Assembly: GCF_017744395.1 (NCBI RefSeq)
Contig: NZ_JAGIBI010000001.1
Span: 186,001-250,000, forward strand
Source: Herbaspirillum sp.
GTDB taxonomy: Bacteria; Pseudomonadota; Gammaproteobacteria; Burkholderiales; Burkholderiaceae_D
Direction of reading: 5' to 3'
DNA: 64,000 nucleotides
Shown: piece by piece, positions 44,491 through 52,193 of the stretch
Position numbering within the stretch: the first letter of the stretch is position 1
Layout: every line of letters begins with the position of its first letter
Program-made: the position numbers and the translations under genes
Notes under the pieces: model-generated
What the model saw: only the letters and a program-made list of their open reading frames with translations
Told to the model about the DNA's origin: nothing
Database searches by the model: none

Positions 44491-44853
44491 TCAGGCGCCG
44501 ATCAGGATACGGCCGGCCTCGATGCGGGCGGGCCAGGCGGGCACCGAATTGGCCGGCTCTTCCAGGCATTCGCCGGTCTGCAGGTCGAAGTGCTGCTTGT
44601 AGATCGGCGAGGCCACCACGATGCGTTCGCCCAGGTTGCCCACCAGGCCGCGCGAGAGCACCGCAGCCCCGGCGTTGGGGTCATAGTTGCCGATGGCGAA
44701 CACGCGGGTTTCCTGGCCGCCGCCGGTGGTGTCGATCACGTGGAACACCGCCACCTGTTCGCCGTCGATGAGGGCGCATACGCCGGTGTTGGGCACGATG
44801 TCGTCGAGGTCGCAGACCGGGATCCAGTTCTTGATTTGTTGGTCGCTGTGCAT
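44491..44853 (-). CDS. nirD: Nitrite reductase small subunit NirD
   Basis: A 120-residue Rieske-fold subunit. It opens WIPVCDLDDIVPNTGVCALIDGE and ends SVPAWPARIEAGRILIGA. The Cys-His ligands of a true Rieske cluster are absent, which is normal for NirD. It pairs with NirB and is required for NADH-nitrite reductase activity in other bacteria. It sits 42 bases after nirB. Confidence 0.94.
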   Translation of the reverse strand: MHSDQQIKNWIPVCDLDDIVPNTGVCALIDGEQVAVFHVIDTTGGGQETRVFAIGNYDPNAGAAVLSRGLVGNLGERIVVASPIYKQHFDLQTGECLEEPANSVPAWPARIEAGRILIGA

Positions 44854-44895
44854 GGCTAGCTCCTGTTGCTGTGCGCTTCGTGCAGTTGGTTCGAT

Positions 44896-47481
44896 TCAGA
44901 CGGCTTCCGCCACCACCGGAATATCCAGCAGCTTGCGCTCGGCCGTGGTGGCCGGGCGGATCTGGCCGCGTTCCTCGACGAACCTGATGTTGCCGTCGGC
45001 GGCTTTGCTGTTGACGAAGTGGCGGAAGCGCTTGCGGGTTTCCGGATCGGTCACGGCCTTCTTCCATTCGCATTCGTAGGTGTCGACCACGTGCTGCATC
45101 TCGGCTTCCAGTTCGGCGGCGATGCCCAGCTTGTCGTCGATGACCACGCTCTTGAGGTAATCGATGCCGCCTTCCAGGTTCTCGCGCCAGGTGCTGGTGC
45201 GCTGCAGGCGGTCGGCGGTGCGCACGTAGAACATCAGGAAGCGGTCGACGTAGCGGGTCAGGGTGGCTTCGTCGAGGTCGGAGGCGATCAGCTCGGCGTG
45301 GCGCGGCTTCATGCCGCCGTTGCCGCACACGTACAGGTTCCAGCCTTTCTCGGTGGCGATGATGCCGACATCCTTGCCCTGGGCTTCGGCGCATTCGCGG
45401 GTGCAGCCGGACACGCCGAACTTGATCTTGTGCGGCGAGCGCAGGCCCTTGTAGCGGTTTTCCAGGCGCACCGCGAAGCCGACGCTGTCGCCCGCGCCAT
45501 AGCGGCACCAGGTCGAACCGACGCAGGACTTCACCGTGCGCAGCGACTTGCCGTAGGCGTGGCCGGTTTCGAAGCCGGCGGCGATCAGCTCTTCCCAGAT
45601 GTCGGGCAACTGCTCCACGCGCGCGCCGAACAGGTCCACCCGCTGGCCGCCGGTGATCTTGGTGTACAGGCCGTACTTCTTGGCGATCTGGCCGACCGCG
45701 ATCAGGCCGTCGGGCGTCACTTCGCCGCCGGCCATGCGCGGCACCACCGAGTAGGTGCCGTCCTTCTGGATGTTGCCGAGGAAGTAGTCGTTCGAATCCT
45801 GCAGGCTGGCGTGTTCCTTCTTCAGCACGAAGTCGTTCCAGCAGGACGCCAGCACGCTGGCCGCGACCGGTTTGCAGATGTCGCAGCCCAGGCCTTTGCC
45901 ATGTTTGGCCAGCAGTTCGCCGAAACTCCTGATATTGCCCACGCGCACCAGGTGGTAGATTTCCTGGCGCGAGTACGGGAAGTGCTCGCAGATGTGGTTG
46001 TTGACGGCCAGGCCCTGCTTCTTCATCTCGGCCTTCATCACCTGCGTCACCAGCGGCACGCAGCCGCCGCAGGTGGCGCCGGCCTTGGTGCAGGCCTTCA
46101 GTTCGCCGATGCTGGTCGCGCCCGCCGCCACGGCCGCGCACAGCTGGCCCTTGGAGACGTTGTTGCAGGAGCAGATCTGCGCCGACTCCGGCAGCGCATC
46201 GACGCCCAGGCCGGGTTTGGCCTTGCCGTCCGATTGCGGCAGGATCAGGAATTCCGGCGACTCGGGCAGCTCGATCTTGTTGAGCATCATCTGCAGCAGC
46301 GTGCCGTATTCGGCGGCGTCGCCCACCATCACCGCGCCCAGCAGGTGCTTGCCCGATTCGGACACCACGATCTTCTTGTAGATCTGGCGGCGCTCGTCGG
46401 TGAACTGGTAGGAGCGGCTGCCGGCTTCTTTGCCGTGCGCATCGCCGATGCTGGCCACGTCCACGCCCATGAGCTTCAGCTTGGTGCTCATGTCGGCGCC
46501 GTTGAAGGCCGGCACTTCGACGGCCTCATCCATGTGCGACAGCAAGTGCCTGGCCGTGGTGCGGGCCATGTCGTAGCCGGGCGCCACCAGGCCGAAGATG
46601 CGGCCGTTCCACAGCGCGCATTCGCCGATGGCGTAGATGCTCGGATCGGAAGTCAGGCAACTGTTGTCGATCACGATGCCGCCGCGGTCGCCCACCTTCA
46701 GGCCGGCTTCGCGCGCCAGTTCGTCGCGCGGGCGGATGCCGGCGGAGAACACGATCATGTCGGTTTCCAGGTGCGAGCCGTCCTCGAAGTTCATGCGGTG
46801 GGTGTGGTTCTTGCCGTCCACGATCTCCACGGTGTTCTTTTGGGTATGCGCGGTCACGCCCAGGTCTTCGATCTTCTGGCGCAGGATGCGGCCGCCGCTC
46901 TCGTCGACCTGCACCGCCATCAGGCGCGGCGCGAATTCCACCACGTGCGTCTGCAGGTCCATGTCGCGCAGCGCCTTGGCGCATTCCAGGCCCAGCAGGC
47001 CGCCGCCGATCACCACGCCGCTGGTGGAGCGCTTGCCGCATTCGAGCATCGCTTCCAGGTCTTCGATGGTGCGGTAGACGAAGCAATCGCGGCGCTGGTT
47101 GCCCGACACGGTCGGCACGAAAGGGTAGGAGCCGGTGGCCAGGACCAGCTTGTCGTAGGCCAGCGTTTCTTCCACGCCGTTGACATTGACCAGCACCGTC
47201 CTGGCGACGCAATCGATGTGCTGGGCCTTGGCGTTGAGCTTGAGGTCGAACTCGACCGGGCTGTGGCCGGCATCGAAGAAGCCCGGCGCCACCAGCGACA
47301 GGTCGTCGGCGCTCTTGCCGGCGAAGAATTCGGACAGGTGCACGCGGTCGTAGGCCGGGCGCGGCTCTTCGCACAGGATGGTGACCTTGAGGTTGAGGTC
47401 GGGCGTGCCGCTCTCGGCCAGGCACTCCAGGAATTTGTGGCCGACCATGCCGTGGCCGATGACGATGATGTTCATGCTCAT
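44896..47481 (-). CDS. nirB: NADH-dependent nitrite reductase large subunit NirB
   Basis: An 861-residue cytosolic enzyme reducing nitrite to ammonium. Domains in order: FAD/NAD reductase (1-400; VIGHGMVGHKFLE, GGGLLGLECAKALRD), BFD [2Fe-2S] (about 415-470, CSCNNVSKGQLC, CTKAGATCGGC), then sirohaem-[4Fe-4S] reductase (VGSTWCRYG, CTRECAEAQGKD). GAGGAG lies 8 bases before ATG 47481; the frame runs further upstream inside narK but has no better start. It follows narK by 13 bases. Confidence 0.96.
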   Translation of the reverse strand: MSMNIIVIGHGMVGHKFLECLAESGTPDLNLKVTILCEEPRPAYDRVHLSEFFAGKSADDLSLVAPGFFDAGHSPVEFDLKLNAKAQHIDCVARTVLVNVNGVEETLAYDKLVLATGSYPFVPTVSGNQRRDCFVYRTIEDLEAMLECGKRSTSGVVIGGGLLGLECAKALRDMDLQTHVVEFAPRLMAVQVDESGGRILRQKIEDLGVTAHTQKNTVEIVDGKNHTHRMNFEDGSHLETDMIVFSAGIRPRDELAREAGLKVGDRGGIVIDNSCLTSDPSIYAIGECALWNGRIFGLVAPGYDMARTTARHLLSHMDEAVEVPAFNGADMSTKLKLMGVDVASIGDAHGKEAGSRSYQFTDERRQIYKKIVVSESGKHLLGAVMVGDAAEYGTLLQMMLNKIELPESPEFLILPQSDGKAKPGLGVDALPESAQICSCNNVSKGQLCAAVAAGATSIGELKACTKAGATCGGCVPLVTQVMKAEMKKQGLAVNNHICEHFPYSRQEIYHLVRVGNIRSFGELLAKHGKGLGCDICKPVAASVLASCWNDFVLKKEHASLQDSNDYFLGNIQKDGTYSVVPRMAGGEVTPDGLIAVGQIAKKYGLYTKITGGQRVDLFGARVEQLPDIWEELIAAGFETGHAYGKSLRTVKSCVGSTWCRYGAGDSVGFAVRLENRYKGLRSPHKIKFGVSGCTRECAEAQGKDVGIIATEKGWNLYVCGNGGMKPRHAELIASDLDEATLTRYVDRFLMFYVRTADRLQRTSTWRENLEGGIDYLKSVVIDDKLGIAAELEAEMQHVVDTYECEWKKAVTDPETRKRFRHFVNSKAADGNIRFVEERGQIRPATTAERKLLDIPVVAEAV

Positions 47482-47494
47482 GTTGGGTTGCTCC

Positions 47495-48814
47495 TCAGGC
47501 TGCTGCTTTGTTGTCGGCCAGTACCGCTTCGTCGTTCTTGTCCGGCGCCGTGAAGCGCACCGCCACCGCGCACAGCGCCGAGATGGTGACCAGCACGCCC
47601 AGCATCGACAATGTCTGCTGGGTGTTGCCAAGGCCCTTCATCAGGAAACCGGCGGCGACCGCGCCGACATTGCCGCCGGCGCCGATGATGCCGGCCACGC
47701 CGCCCAGCGCGCGGCGGTCGATGAAGGGCACCAGCGCATAGGTGGCGCCGCAGGCCATGTGGGTGAACAGGCCGAAGCACAGCATGGCGATTACCGCGCC
47801 GGCGACGCTGCCGGCGTGGGCGAACCACAGCAGGCCGAGGCCTTCGCCCAGCATCATCACGAACAGCAGGGTGGCGCGGCGGTTCAGCCCGCCCGCGGCG
47901 GCCACCTTGTCGGACACGATCCCGCCCAGGGCGCGGGCGAACAGCGCCAGCAGGCCGAAGCTGGCTGCGGCGATGCCGGCGGATTCCAGCGACAGCTTGA
48001 AATGCTCGACGTAATAGATGGCGGCGATGTTGTGGATGAAGATTTCCACGCCGAAGCAGGCGCCGTAGGTGATGAACAGCATCCACACGCGGTAGTTGCC
48101 GGCGGCGGCGCGGAAGCTGTACCAGCCGCCGCTTTTTCCTCCTCCTTTGCCGCTTTCGACATTCACGCCGGCGGCGCGCAGCGCATCGAAATTGCCTTCC
48201 GGGCAATCCTGGGTAAAGCGCCAGTAGAGCGCGGCCATGACCAGCATCAGCGCGCCCGGCACCAGCAGGGCCACGCGCCAGCCCCAGCCGTGCGACACGC
48301 CCAGCATCAGTACGGCGGCCATCAGTAGCGGCATCGCGCCTTGCGCCACGCCGCCGCCGGCATTGCCCCAGCCGGCGGTGGCGGCGTTGGCGGTGCCTAC
48401 CACGTTGGGGGCGAACATCACCGAGGTGTGGTACTGGGTGATCACGAAGCTGGCGCCGACCGCGCCGATCAGCAGGCGGAAGAACAGGAAGCTTTCATAG
48501 CTCTGCGCGAAGGCCACGCCGATCACCGGCACGGCGCCCGCCAGCAGCAGGCCGGTATAGGCCTTGCGCGGGCCGAAGCGGTCGCACATCGGGCCGATGA
48601 TGAGGCGCACCAGGATGGTCACGGCCACGGCGGCGATGTTGATGTTGGCGATCTGGCCGGGGCTGAGCTGGAACTCGCCCTTGATCACCGGCATCAGCGG
48701 CGCGCAGGCGAACCAGGCGAAGAAGCAGACGAAGAAGGCCATCCAGGTCAGGTGGAAGGCGCGCATCTGGGGCGTGCCCAGCGAAAACAGCGCGATACGG
48801 TTTGCTTTGCCCAT
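47495..48814 (-). CDS. narK: Nitrate/nitrite MFS transporter (NarK/NasF type)
   Basis: A 439-residue polytopic protein with about 12 helices. The nitrate-porter features are FFAWFACAPLMPVIKGEF, RLIIGPMCDRFGPRKAY and two Gly-rich signatures (NAATAGWGNAGGGVAQG and GVAGIIGAGGNVGAVAAGF). It imports nitrate for the operon and is the first gene after the ANTAR leader. A narK symbol is used for family; nasA-linked copies are also called nasF or nrtP. Confidence 0.92.
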   Translation of the reverse strand: MGKANRIALFSLGTPQMRAFHLTWMAFFVCFFAWFACAPLMPVIKGEFQLSPGQIANINIAAVAVTILVRLIIGPMCDRFGPRKAYTGLLLAGAVPVIGVAFAQSYESFLFFRLLIGAVGASFVITQYHTSVMFAPNVVGTANAATAGWGNAGGGVAQGAMPLLMAAVLMLGVSHGWGWRVALLVPGALMLVMAALYWRFTQDCPEGNFDALRAAGVNVESGKGGGKSGGWYSFRAAAGNYRVWMLFITYGACFGVEIFIHNIAAIYYVEHFKLSLESAGIAAASFGLLALFARALGGIVSDKVAAAGGLNRRATLLFVMMLGEGLGLLWFAHAGSVAGAVIAMLCFGLFTHMACGATYALVPFIDRRALGGVAGIIGAGGNVGAVAAGFLMKGLGNTQQTLSMLGVLVTISALCAVAVRFTAPDKNDEAVLADNKAAA

Positions 48815-48831
48815 TGTTGATCCCTAACAAT

Positions 48832-48881
48832 AAAAAAAGCGCCCGCTTGAGCCCGGGCATTGCCTCGGGTCAAACGGACGC
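48832..48881 (-). terminator. Leader terminator (attenuator) upstream of narK
   Basis: On the minus strand GCGTCCGTTTGACCC can pair almost fully with the later GGGCTCAAGCGGGCGC, followed by seven Ts, all before the narK start codon. A strong terminator between promoter and first gene only makes sense as an attenuator. It lies just after two ANTAR-type hairpins. Confidence 0.85.
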
Positions 48882-48898
48882 CATTGTCCTTGTGTGTT

Positions 48899-48950
48899 GC
48901 AGATCCATCGTTAGAGCTGCATCGCAAATTGGTGGGATCGCCTTTGATCC
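48899..48950 (-). promoter_or_regulatory. ANTAR-responsive leader RNA (P1 and P2 hairpins)
   Basis: P1 is GGATC-AAAGGC-GATCC (48935-48950). P2 is GCAGCTCT-AACGAT-GGATCTGC (48899-48920, one internal mismatch). Both have hexaloops with A at position 1 and G at position 4, the defining ANTAR recognition pattern. A NasR- or NasT-like protein encoded elsewhere should bind this RNA when nitrate or nitrite is present and prevent formation of the terminator at 48832-48881. Confidence 0.85.
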
Positions 48951-48962
48951 TGACGGGGATAA

Positions 48963-48978
48963 TGCAAAGCTCGTGCCA
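48963..48978 (-). promoter_or_regulatory. Sigma-54 promoter of the nitrate-assimilation operon
   Basis: TGGCACGAGCTTTGCA on the minus strand matches the TGGCAC-N5-TTGCA consensus exactly, with GG and GC ten bases apart. Transcription should start near 48952, right before hairpin P1. It implies RpoN dependence and activation under nitrogen limitation. Confidence 0.88.
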
Positions 48979-49097
48979 GCGATCGGAATCGGCTGGAAAG
49001 CCTTGCCAGAAAAGGATCTTCAGAGAGGAAGGTGCGAAGCGGGAAAGACCGGCCGGGGACGGTTATATATCATTCCATGATGTATTGCAGTGCACGT

Positions 49098-49114
49098 TGC
49101 GCGCAAATGGTGCG
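49098..49114. promoter_or_regulatory. NtrC-like enhancer site
   Basis: TGCGCGCAAATGGTGCG matches the NtrC consensus TGCACCAAAATGGTGCA at 13 of 17 positions. It lies about 130 bases upstream of the sigma-54 promoter, a normal enhancer distance. It partly occupies the short spacer before the convergently ending ynfA-like gene. Confidence 0.6.
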
Positions 49115-49149
49115 GTGCGTTGAATCGTTTTGGGGGGAGAGACAGGTTC

Positions 49150-49467
49150 TTAGCGCGGCTGGAAAGCGATGATCCCCATCCCGGCCAGCGCCACGGCGAC
49201 GCCGGCCACGTCCCAGGCCGAGGGGCGGATGCCGTCCACCAGCCACAGCCAGGCGATCGCCACCGCGATGTACATCCCGCCATAGGCGGCATACACGCGC
49301 CCGGAAGCCGCATCGTGCAAGGTCAGCAGCCAGGCGAACAGGGCCAGGCTGGCCGCGGCCGGCAACAGCAGCCATGCGCTGCGATCCTGCTTGAGCCAAA
49401 GATAGGGGAGGTAGCAGCCGACGATTTCGGCCAGGGCGGTGCAGAGGTAGAGAAACAGGGTTTTCAT
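49150..49467 (-). CDS. YnfA-family (UPF0060) membrane protein
   Basis: A 105-residue inner-membrane protein with four hydrophobic helices (about 2-20, 31-49, 60-77, 84-102). [19 protein letters not shown] is the family core and GRVYAAYGG its most typical part. The family resembles small multidrug-resistance exporters. It lies downstream of the MgtC-like gene on the same strand, 36 bases away. Confidence 0.88.
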   Translation of the reverse strand: MKTLFLYLCTALAEIVGCYLPYLWLKQDRSAWLLLPAAASLALFAWLLTLHDAASGRVYAAYGGMYIAVAIAWLWLVDGIRPSAWDVAGVAVALAGMGIIAFQPR

Positions 49468-49503
49468 GACGGTTCAGCCAGTGTCGCGGACTTGGAACGG
49501 CGC

Positions 49504-49995
49504 TCAGGCTTCATCGTGCAAACTGATGTCGGCGCGTTCGCGGTCGGTTTTTTCCATCCAGCGATGGTGCAGGGCGCTCTCTATCTTGCGCCCGAGGACG
49601 AACAGCAGCAGGATCAGCGCGGTCGCCATCAGCGCCACTTGCCACCAGCCCAGGCCGCACACGATGCCTACCGCGGCCGTGACCCAGATCGAGGCGGCGG
49701 TGGTCAGGCCGCGCACTTTCTCGGAAGTGCGCTCATGGACGATCACGCCGGCGCCGAGAAAGCCGATGCCGGTGATCACCCCCTGGATCGCGCGGCTGGC
49801 CGCGTCATGGCTGTAGCCGCCGCTCGTGATCGCGAAGTTCATGCTGGCCATGGTGGCCAGGGCCGAACCCAGCGCCACCAGGCCAAGCGTCTTCATGCCG
49901 GTGGGCTTGCCGCGCAGGTTGTGGTCGATGCCGATGGCGCAGCCGATCAGCATGGCCACAAGCAGGCGAAGAAAAATTTCCAGTTGGTCGCTCAT
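49504..49995 (-). CDS. MgtC/SapB-family membrane protein
   Basis: A 163-residue protein with about four to five membrane helices. The family signature GIDHNLRGKPTGMKTLGLVALGSAL is present, as are GVITGIGFLGAGVIVH and GLTTAASIWVTAAVGI. The C-terminal cytosolic domain of full-length virulence MgtC is missing, as in many environmental relatives. Roles reported for the family include survival in low magnesium and ATP-synthase control. The role here is unknown. Confidence 0.9.
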   Translation of the reverse strand: MSDQLEIFLRLLVAMLIGCAIGIDHNLRGKPTGMKTLGLVALGSALATMASMNFAITSGGYSHDAASRAIQGVITGIGFLGAGVIVHERTSEKVRGLTTAASIWVTAAVGIVCGLGWWQVALMATALILLLFVLGRKIESALHHRWMEKTDRERADISLHDEA

Positions 49996-50172
49996 GGCAT
50001 CAGGAGGGGGGGTAGCGGTTAAATGGGGTTACGTAACTATTTCCCCGCGGAGGGAAACTGCAGGCGTTGTCCGACAGCGTCTTGCTGATTTTTTCGGCAT
50101 GGCGATTTTATCCTTGCCTTGGACTTTTCTCTATTTAAACTCAAAGGTAGCGCATCCTGATCGGAGGCTGTC

Positions 50173-51210
50173 ATGCGATACCCCATGCTGTTTTGGGGGC
50201 TGCTTGCCAGTGCATTCCAGGCAGTGGCCGGCCCTAATTACTCCGAGGCGCCGCTGCGCGTACCGGCGGCCAATGTCATCCTTTACGTGCCATGGGAAAC
50301 GCCGCAAGCCTATTGCCAGCCGGTTTCCCGCTGGACCAGCGACAAGCCGCGCGTATTCAGCCCGAGCCTGCGCAAGACATTCACCGAGAATTTCGACATC
50401 GTGCCGCCGCTGGCCAACGGCGACGGCAGCGCGGGCAAGTGGGCGCCGCACTTCGACGGCGGCTACTCGAACGGAAAATTCATGGGATATGAATGGGAGG
50501 TCAAGCGCTACCAGCCGGCGGCGCACGAACAGCAGCTTTATGTCGATCCCGCATTCAAGGGGGCGGGTACTGCAGCGCTGAACCTCAACCCCTTCAGCGT
50601 GAGCGACAGCGTGCTGACCATTACTGCCCAGCGCACGCCATCGGCGCTATTGCTTGCATTGTGGGGCCACGCCTACACCTCGGGAGCGCTGTCCACGCAT
50701 GAGATGTTCGGGCAGACCTACGGCTATTTCGAGATGAGCGCCCAGGTACCCAGCTCCCAGGCGCTGCTGCCGGCATTCTGGATGCTGCCGGTCGACCGGA
50801 GCTGGCCGCCGGAGATCGACATCATGGAAGCGCCGGGGCATGAGACGCTTACCTACAGCACCGGCTCCCACTGGATCGAAGGCAGCCCTTCGGTGGCCCA
50901 GACCTCGGTCTGCAAGATCCCGTCGCCGGGATTCGGCACGGGTTTCCACACCTATGGCATTCTCTGGCAGCCCGACCGCATCGTCTATTACTACGACCGC
51001 CTGGCGGTGGCGCAGATCGCCACCAAGCCGGGGCAGGACAAGCCCTTCTACATGATGGTCAACCTCGCCGTCGGCGGGGACTGGCAGGGATTCGCCACCC
51101 CGGACACGGTATTGCCGCAGCAAATGAAAGTCGACTGGATCGCAGCTTATACCGTGACGGGTCCCGTCGGCTGTGCCAAGGATGCGCGCGGGGTGACCCT
51201 TTGCAAATGA
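50173..51210 (+). CDS. Secreted glycoside hydrolase family 16 protein
   Basis: A 345-residue protein. A signal peptide (1-19, cleavage near AVA-GPN) is followed by a GH16 jelly-roll. The catalytic motif is EIDIME with Glu214, Asp216 and Glu219. Flanking FWMLPVDRSWPP and FHTYGILWQPDRIVYYYD are typical of the fold. GH16 enzymes cleave beta-1,3/1,4-glucans, agar or related polymers, or modify the producer's own exopolysaccharide. GGAGG precedes the start by 5 bases. It is monocistronic. Confidence 0.9.
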   Translation: MRYPMLFWGLLASAFQAVAGPNYSEAPLRVPAANVILYVPWETPQAYCQPVSRWTSDKPRVFSPSLRKTFTENFDIVPPLANGDGSAGKWAPHFDGGYSNGKFMGYEWEVKRYQPAAHEQQLYVDPAFKGAGTAALNLNPFSVSDSVLTITAQRTPSALLLALWGHAYTSGALSTHEMFGQTYGYFEMSAQVPSSQALLPAFWMLPVDRSWPPEIDIMEAPGHETLTYSTGSHWIEGSPSVAQTSVCKIPSPGFGTGFHTYGILWQPDRIVYYYDRLAVAQIATKPGQDKPFYMMVNLAVGGDWQGFATPDTVLPQQMKVDWIAAYTVTGPVGCAKDARGVTLCK

Positions 51211-51238
51211 GTGCAATGGCGCGGCCCGGCCGCTTGCC

Positions 51239-52120
51239 TCAGGAAGACAAACCGTACACCTTGGCCGAAGTCTCTCCCCACAGGGCATCCTGTTCGCTTG
51301 CCGACATGCGCGTCTGGGCCCATTCGCGGGTCACCGACACCACCCTGGAGTAGGACGCGGCGAGCAGGCAGACCGGCCAGTCCGACCCGAAGATGAGCCG
51401 TTGCGGCCCGAAGACTTCCAATGCGGTATCCAGGCACAGCAGGATATGGTCGAAGTCGCGCAGGCATAGGCCGCGTATCCAGTCGGCTTCGGTCACCAGG
51501 CCGGAAAGCTTGCAGGTGACGTGGGGCATGGCGGCCAGCTCCCGCACTTCCTCGCGCCAGCGTTCGAAAGCGCCCTTGTTCTTGCGGAACTCCTTGAGCG
51601 CCGGCTTGCCCAGATGGTTGAGCACCAGCCAGTGCTTGTCATGGCGCGAGCAGAAGGCGCGCACCGACGGCAGTTGGCGCTCATGCACCAGCACGTCATA
51701 GACGTAGCCCCGCTCTTGCAGCCAGCGGATCCCGTCGTTGAATTGCGGCTGCGCCAGGAAGGCCGAGGGATCGCTCTCGTCCTGGATCTGGTGGCGGAAA
51801 CCCAGCAGCTTGGTGCGTCCCCATTGTTCGACATGGTCCGCCAGTTCGGGCGAGGAAATGTCTTCCCAGCCGATCACCCCGGCGATGCAGCGGTCCTGCC
51901 GCGCCAGGCCCAGCAGGAAGGCGGTCTCGTCGCGCCCGGCGCGCGCCTGCACCGTGATCGACGCATGCAGGCCATGCGCCTCCAGCAGCGGCTGGAACTG
52001 GTAAGGCAGCCGGTCCTGCGCCAGCAGGTCCATGTCGGTGCCTATCCATGGATAGTCTTCCGAGCGGTAGCGCCAGAAATGCTGGTGGGCATCGATCCGT
52101 AGGGGTTTTTTCGTCTTCAT
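51239..52120 (-). CDS. Amidohydrolase-family sugar lactonase (COG3618 type)
   Basis: A 293-residue metal-dependent hydrolase. It opens RIDAHQHFWRYRSEDYPW with the metal-binding HxH; LNHLGKP, CKLSGLVTEADW and FGSDWPVC complete the active site. Relatives include L-fuconolactonase. As the last gene of the xylose operon it probably opens D-xylonolactone, a step usually done by an SMP-30 enzyme. The start at 52120 (MKTKKPLRID) is chosen; the frame runs further upstream without similarity. Confidence 0.82.
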   Translation of the reverse strand: MKTKKPLRIDAHQHFWRYRSEDYPWIGTDMDLLAQDRLPYQFQPLLEAHGLHASITVQARAGRDETAFLLGLARQDRCIAGVIGWEDISSPELADHVEQWGRTKLLGFRHQIQDESDPSAFLAQPQFNDGIRWLQERGYVYDVLVHERQLPSVRAFCSRHDKHWLVLNHLGKPALKEFRKNKGAFERWREEVRELAAMPHVTCKLSGLVTEADWIRGLCLRDFDHILLCLDTALEVFGPQRLIFGSDWPVCLLAASYSRVVSVTREWAQTRMSASEQDALWGETSAKVYGLSS

Positions 52121-52193
52121 GGGGACAACTCCGCTCGGTAACCGGTGGGACTGTCGGGCAAAGGGTCGAATATCGGCATAACGGTTGCTGCGC

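Noticed and set aside
44866-47553. An 895-codon plus-strand frame antisense to nirB
   Set aside because: nirB on the other strand shows all domains and motifs; the antisense frame is a codon-bias artefact.
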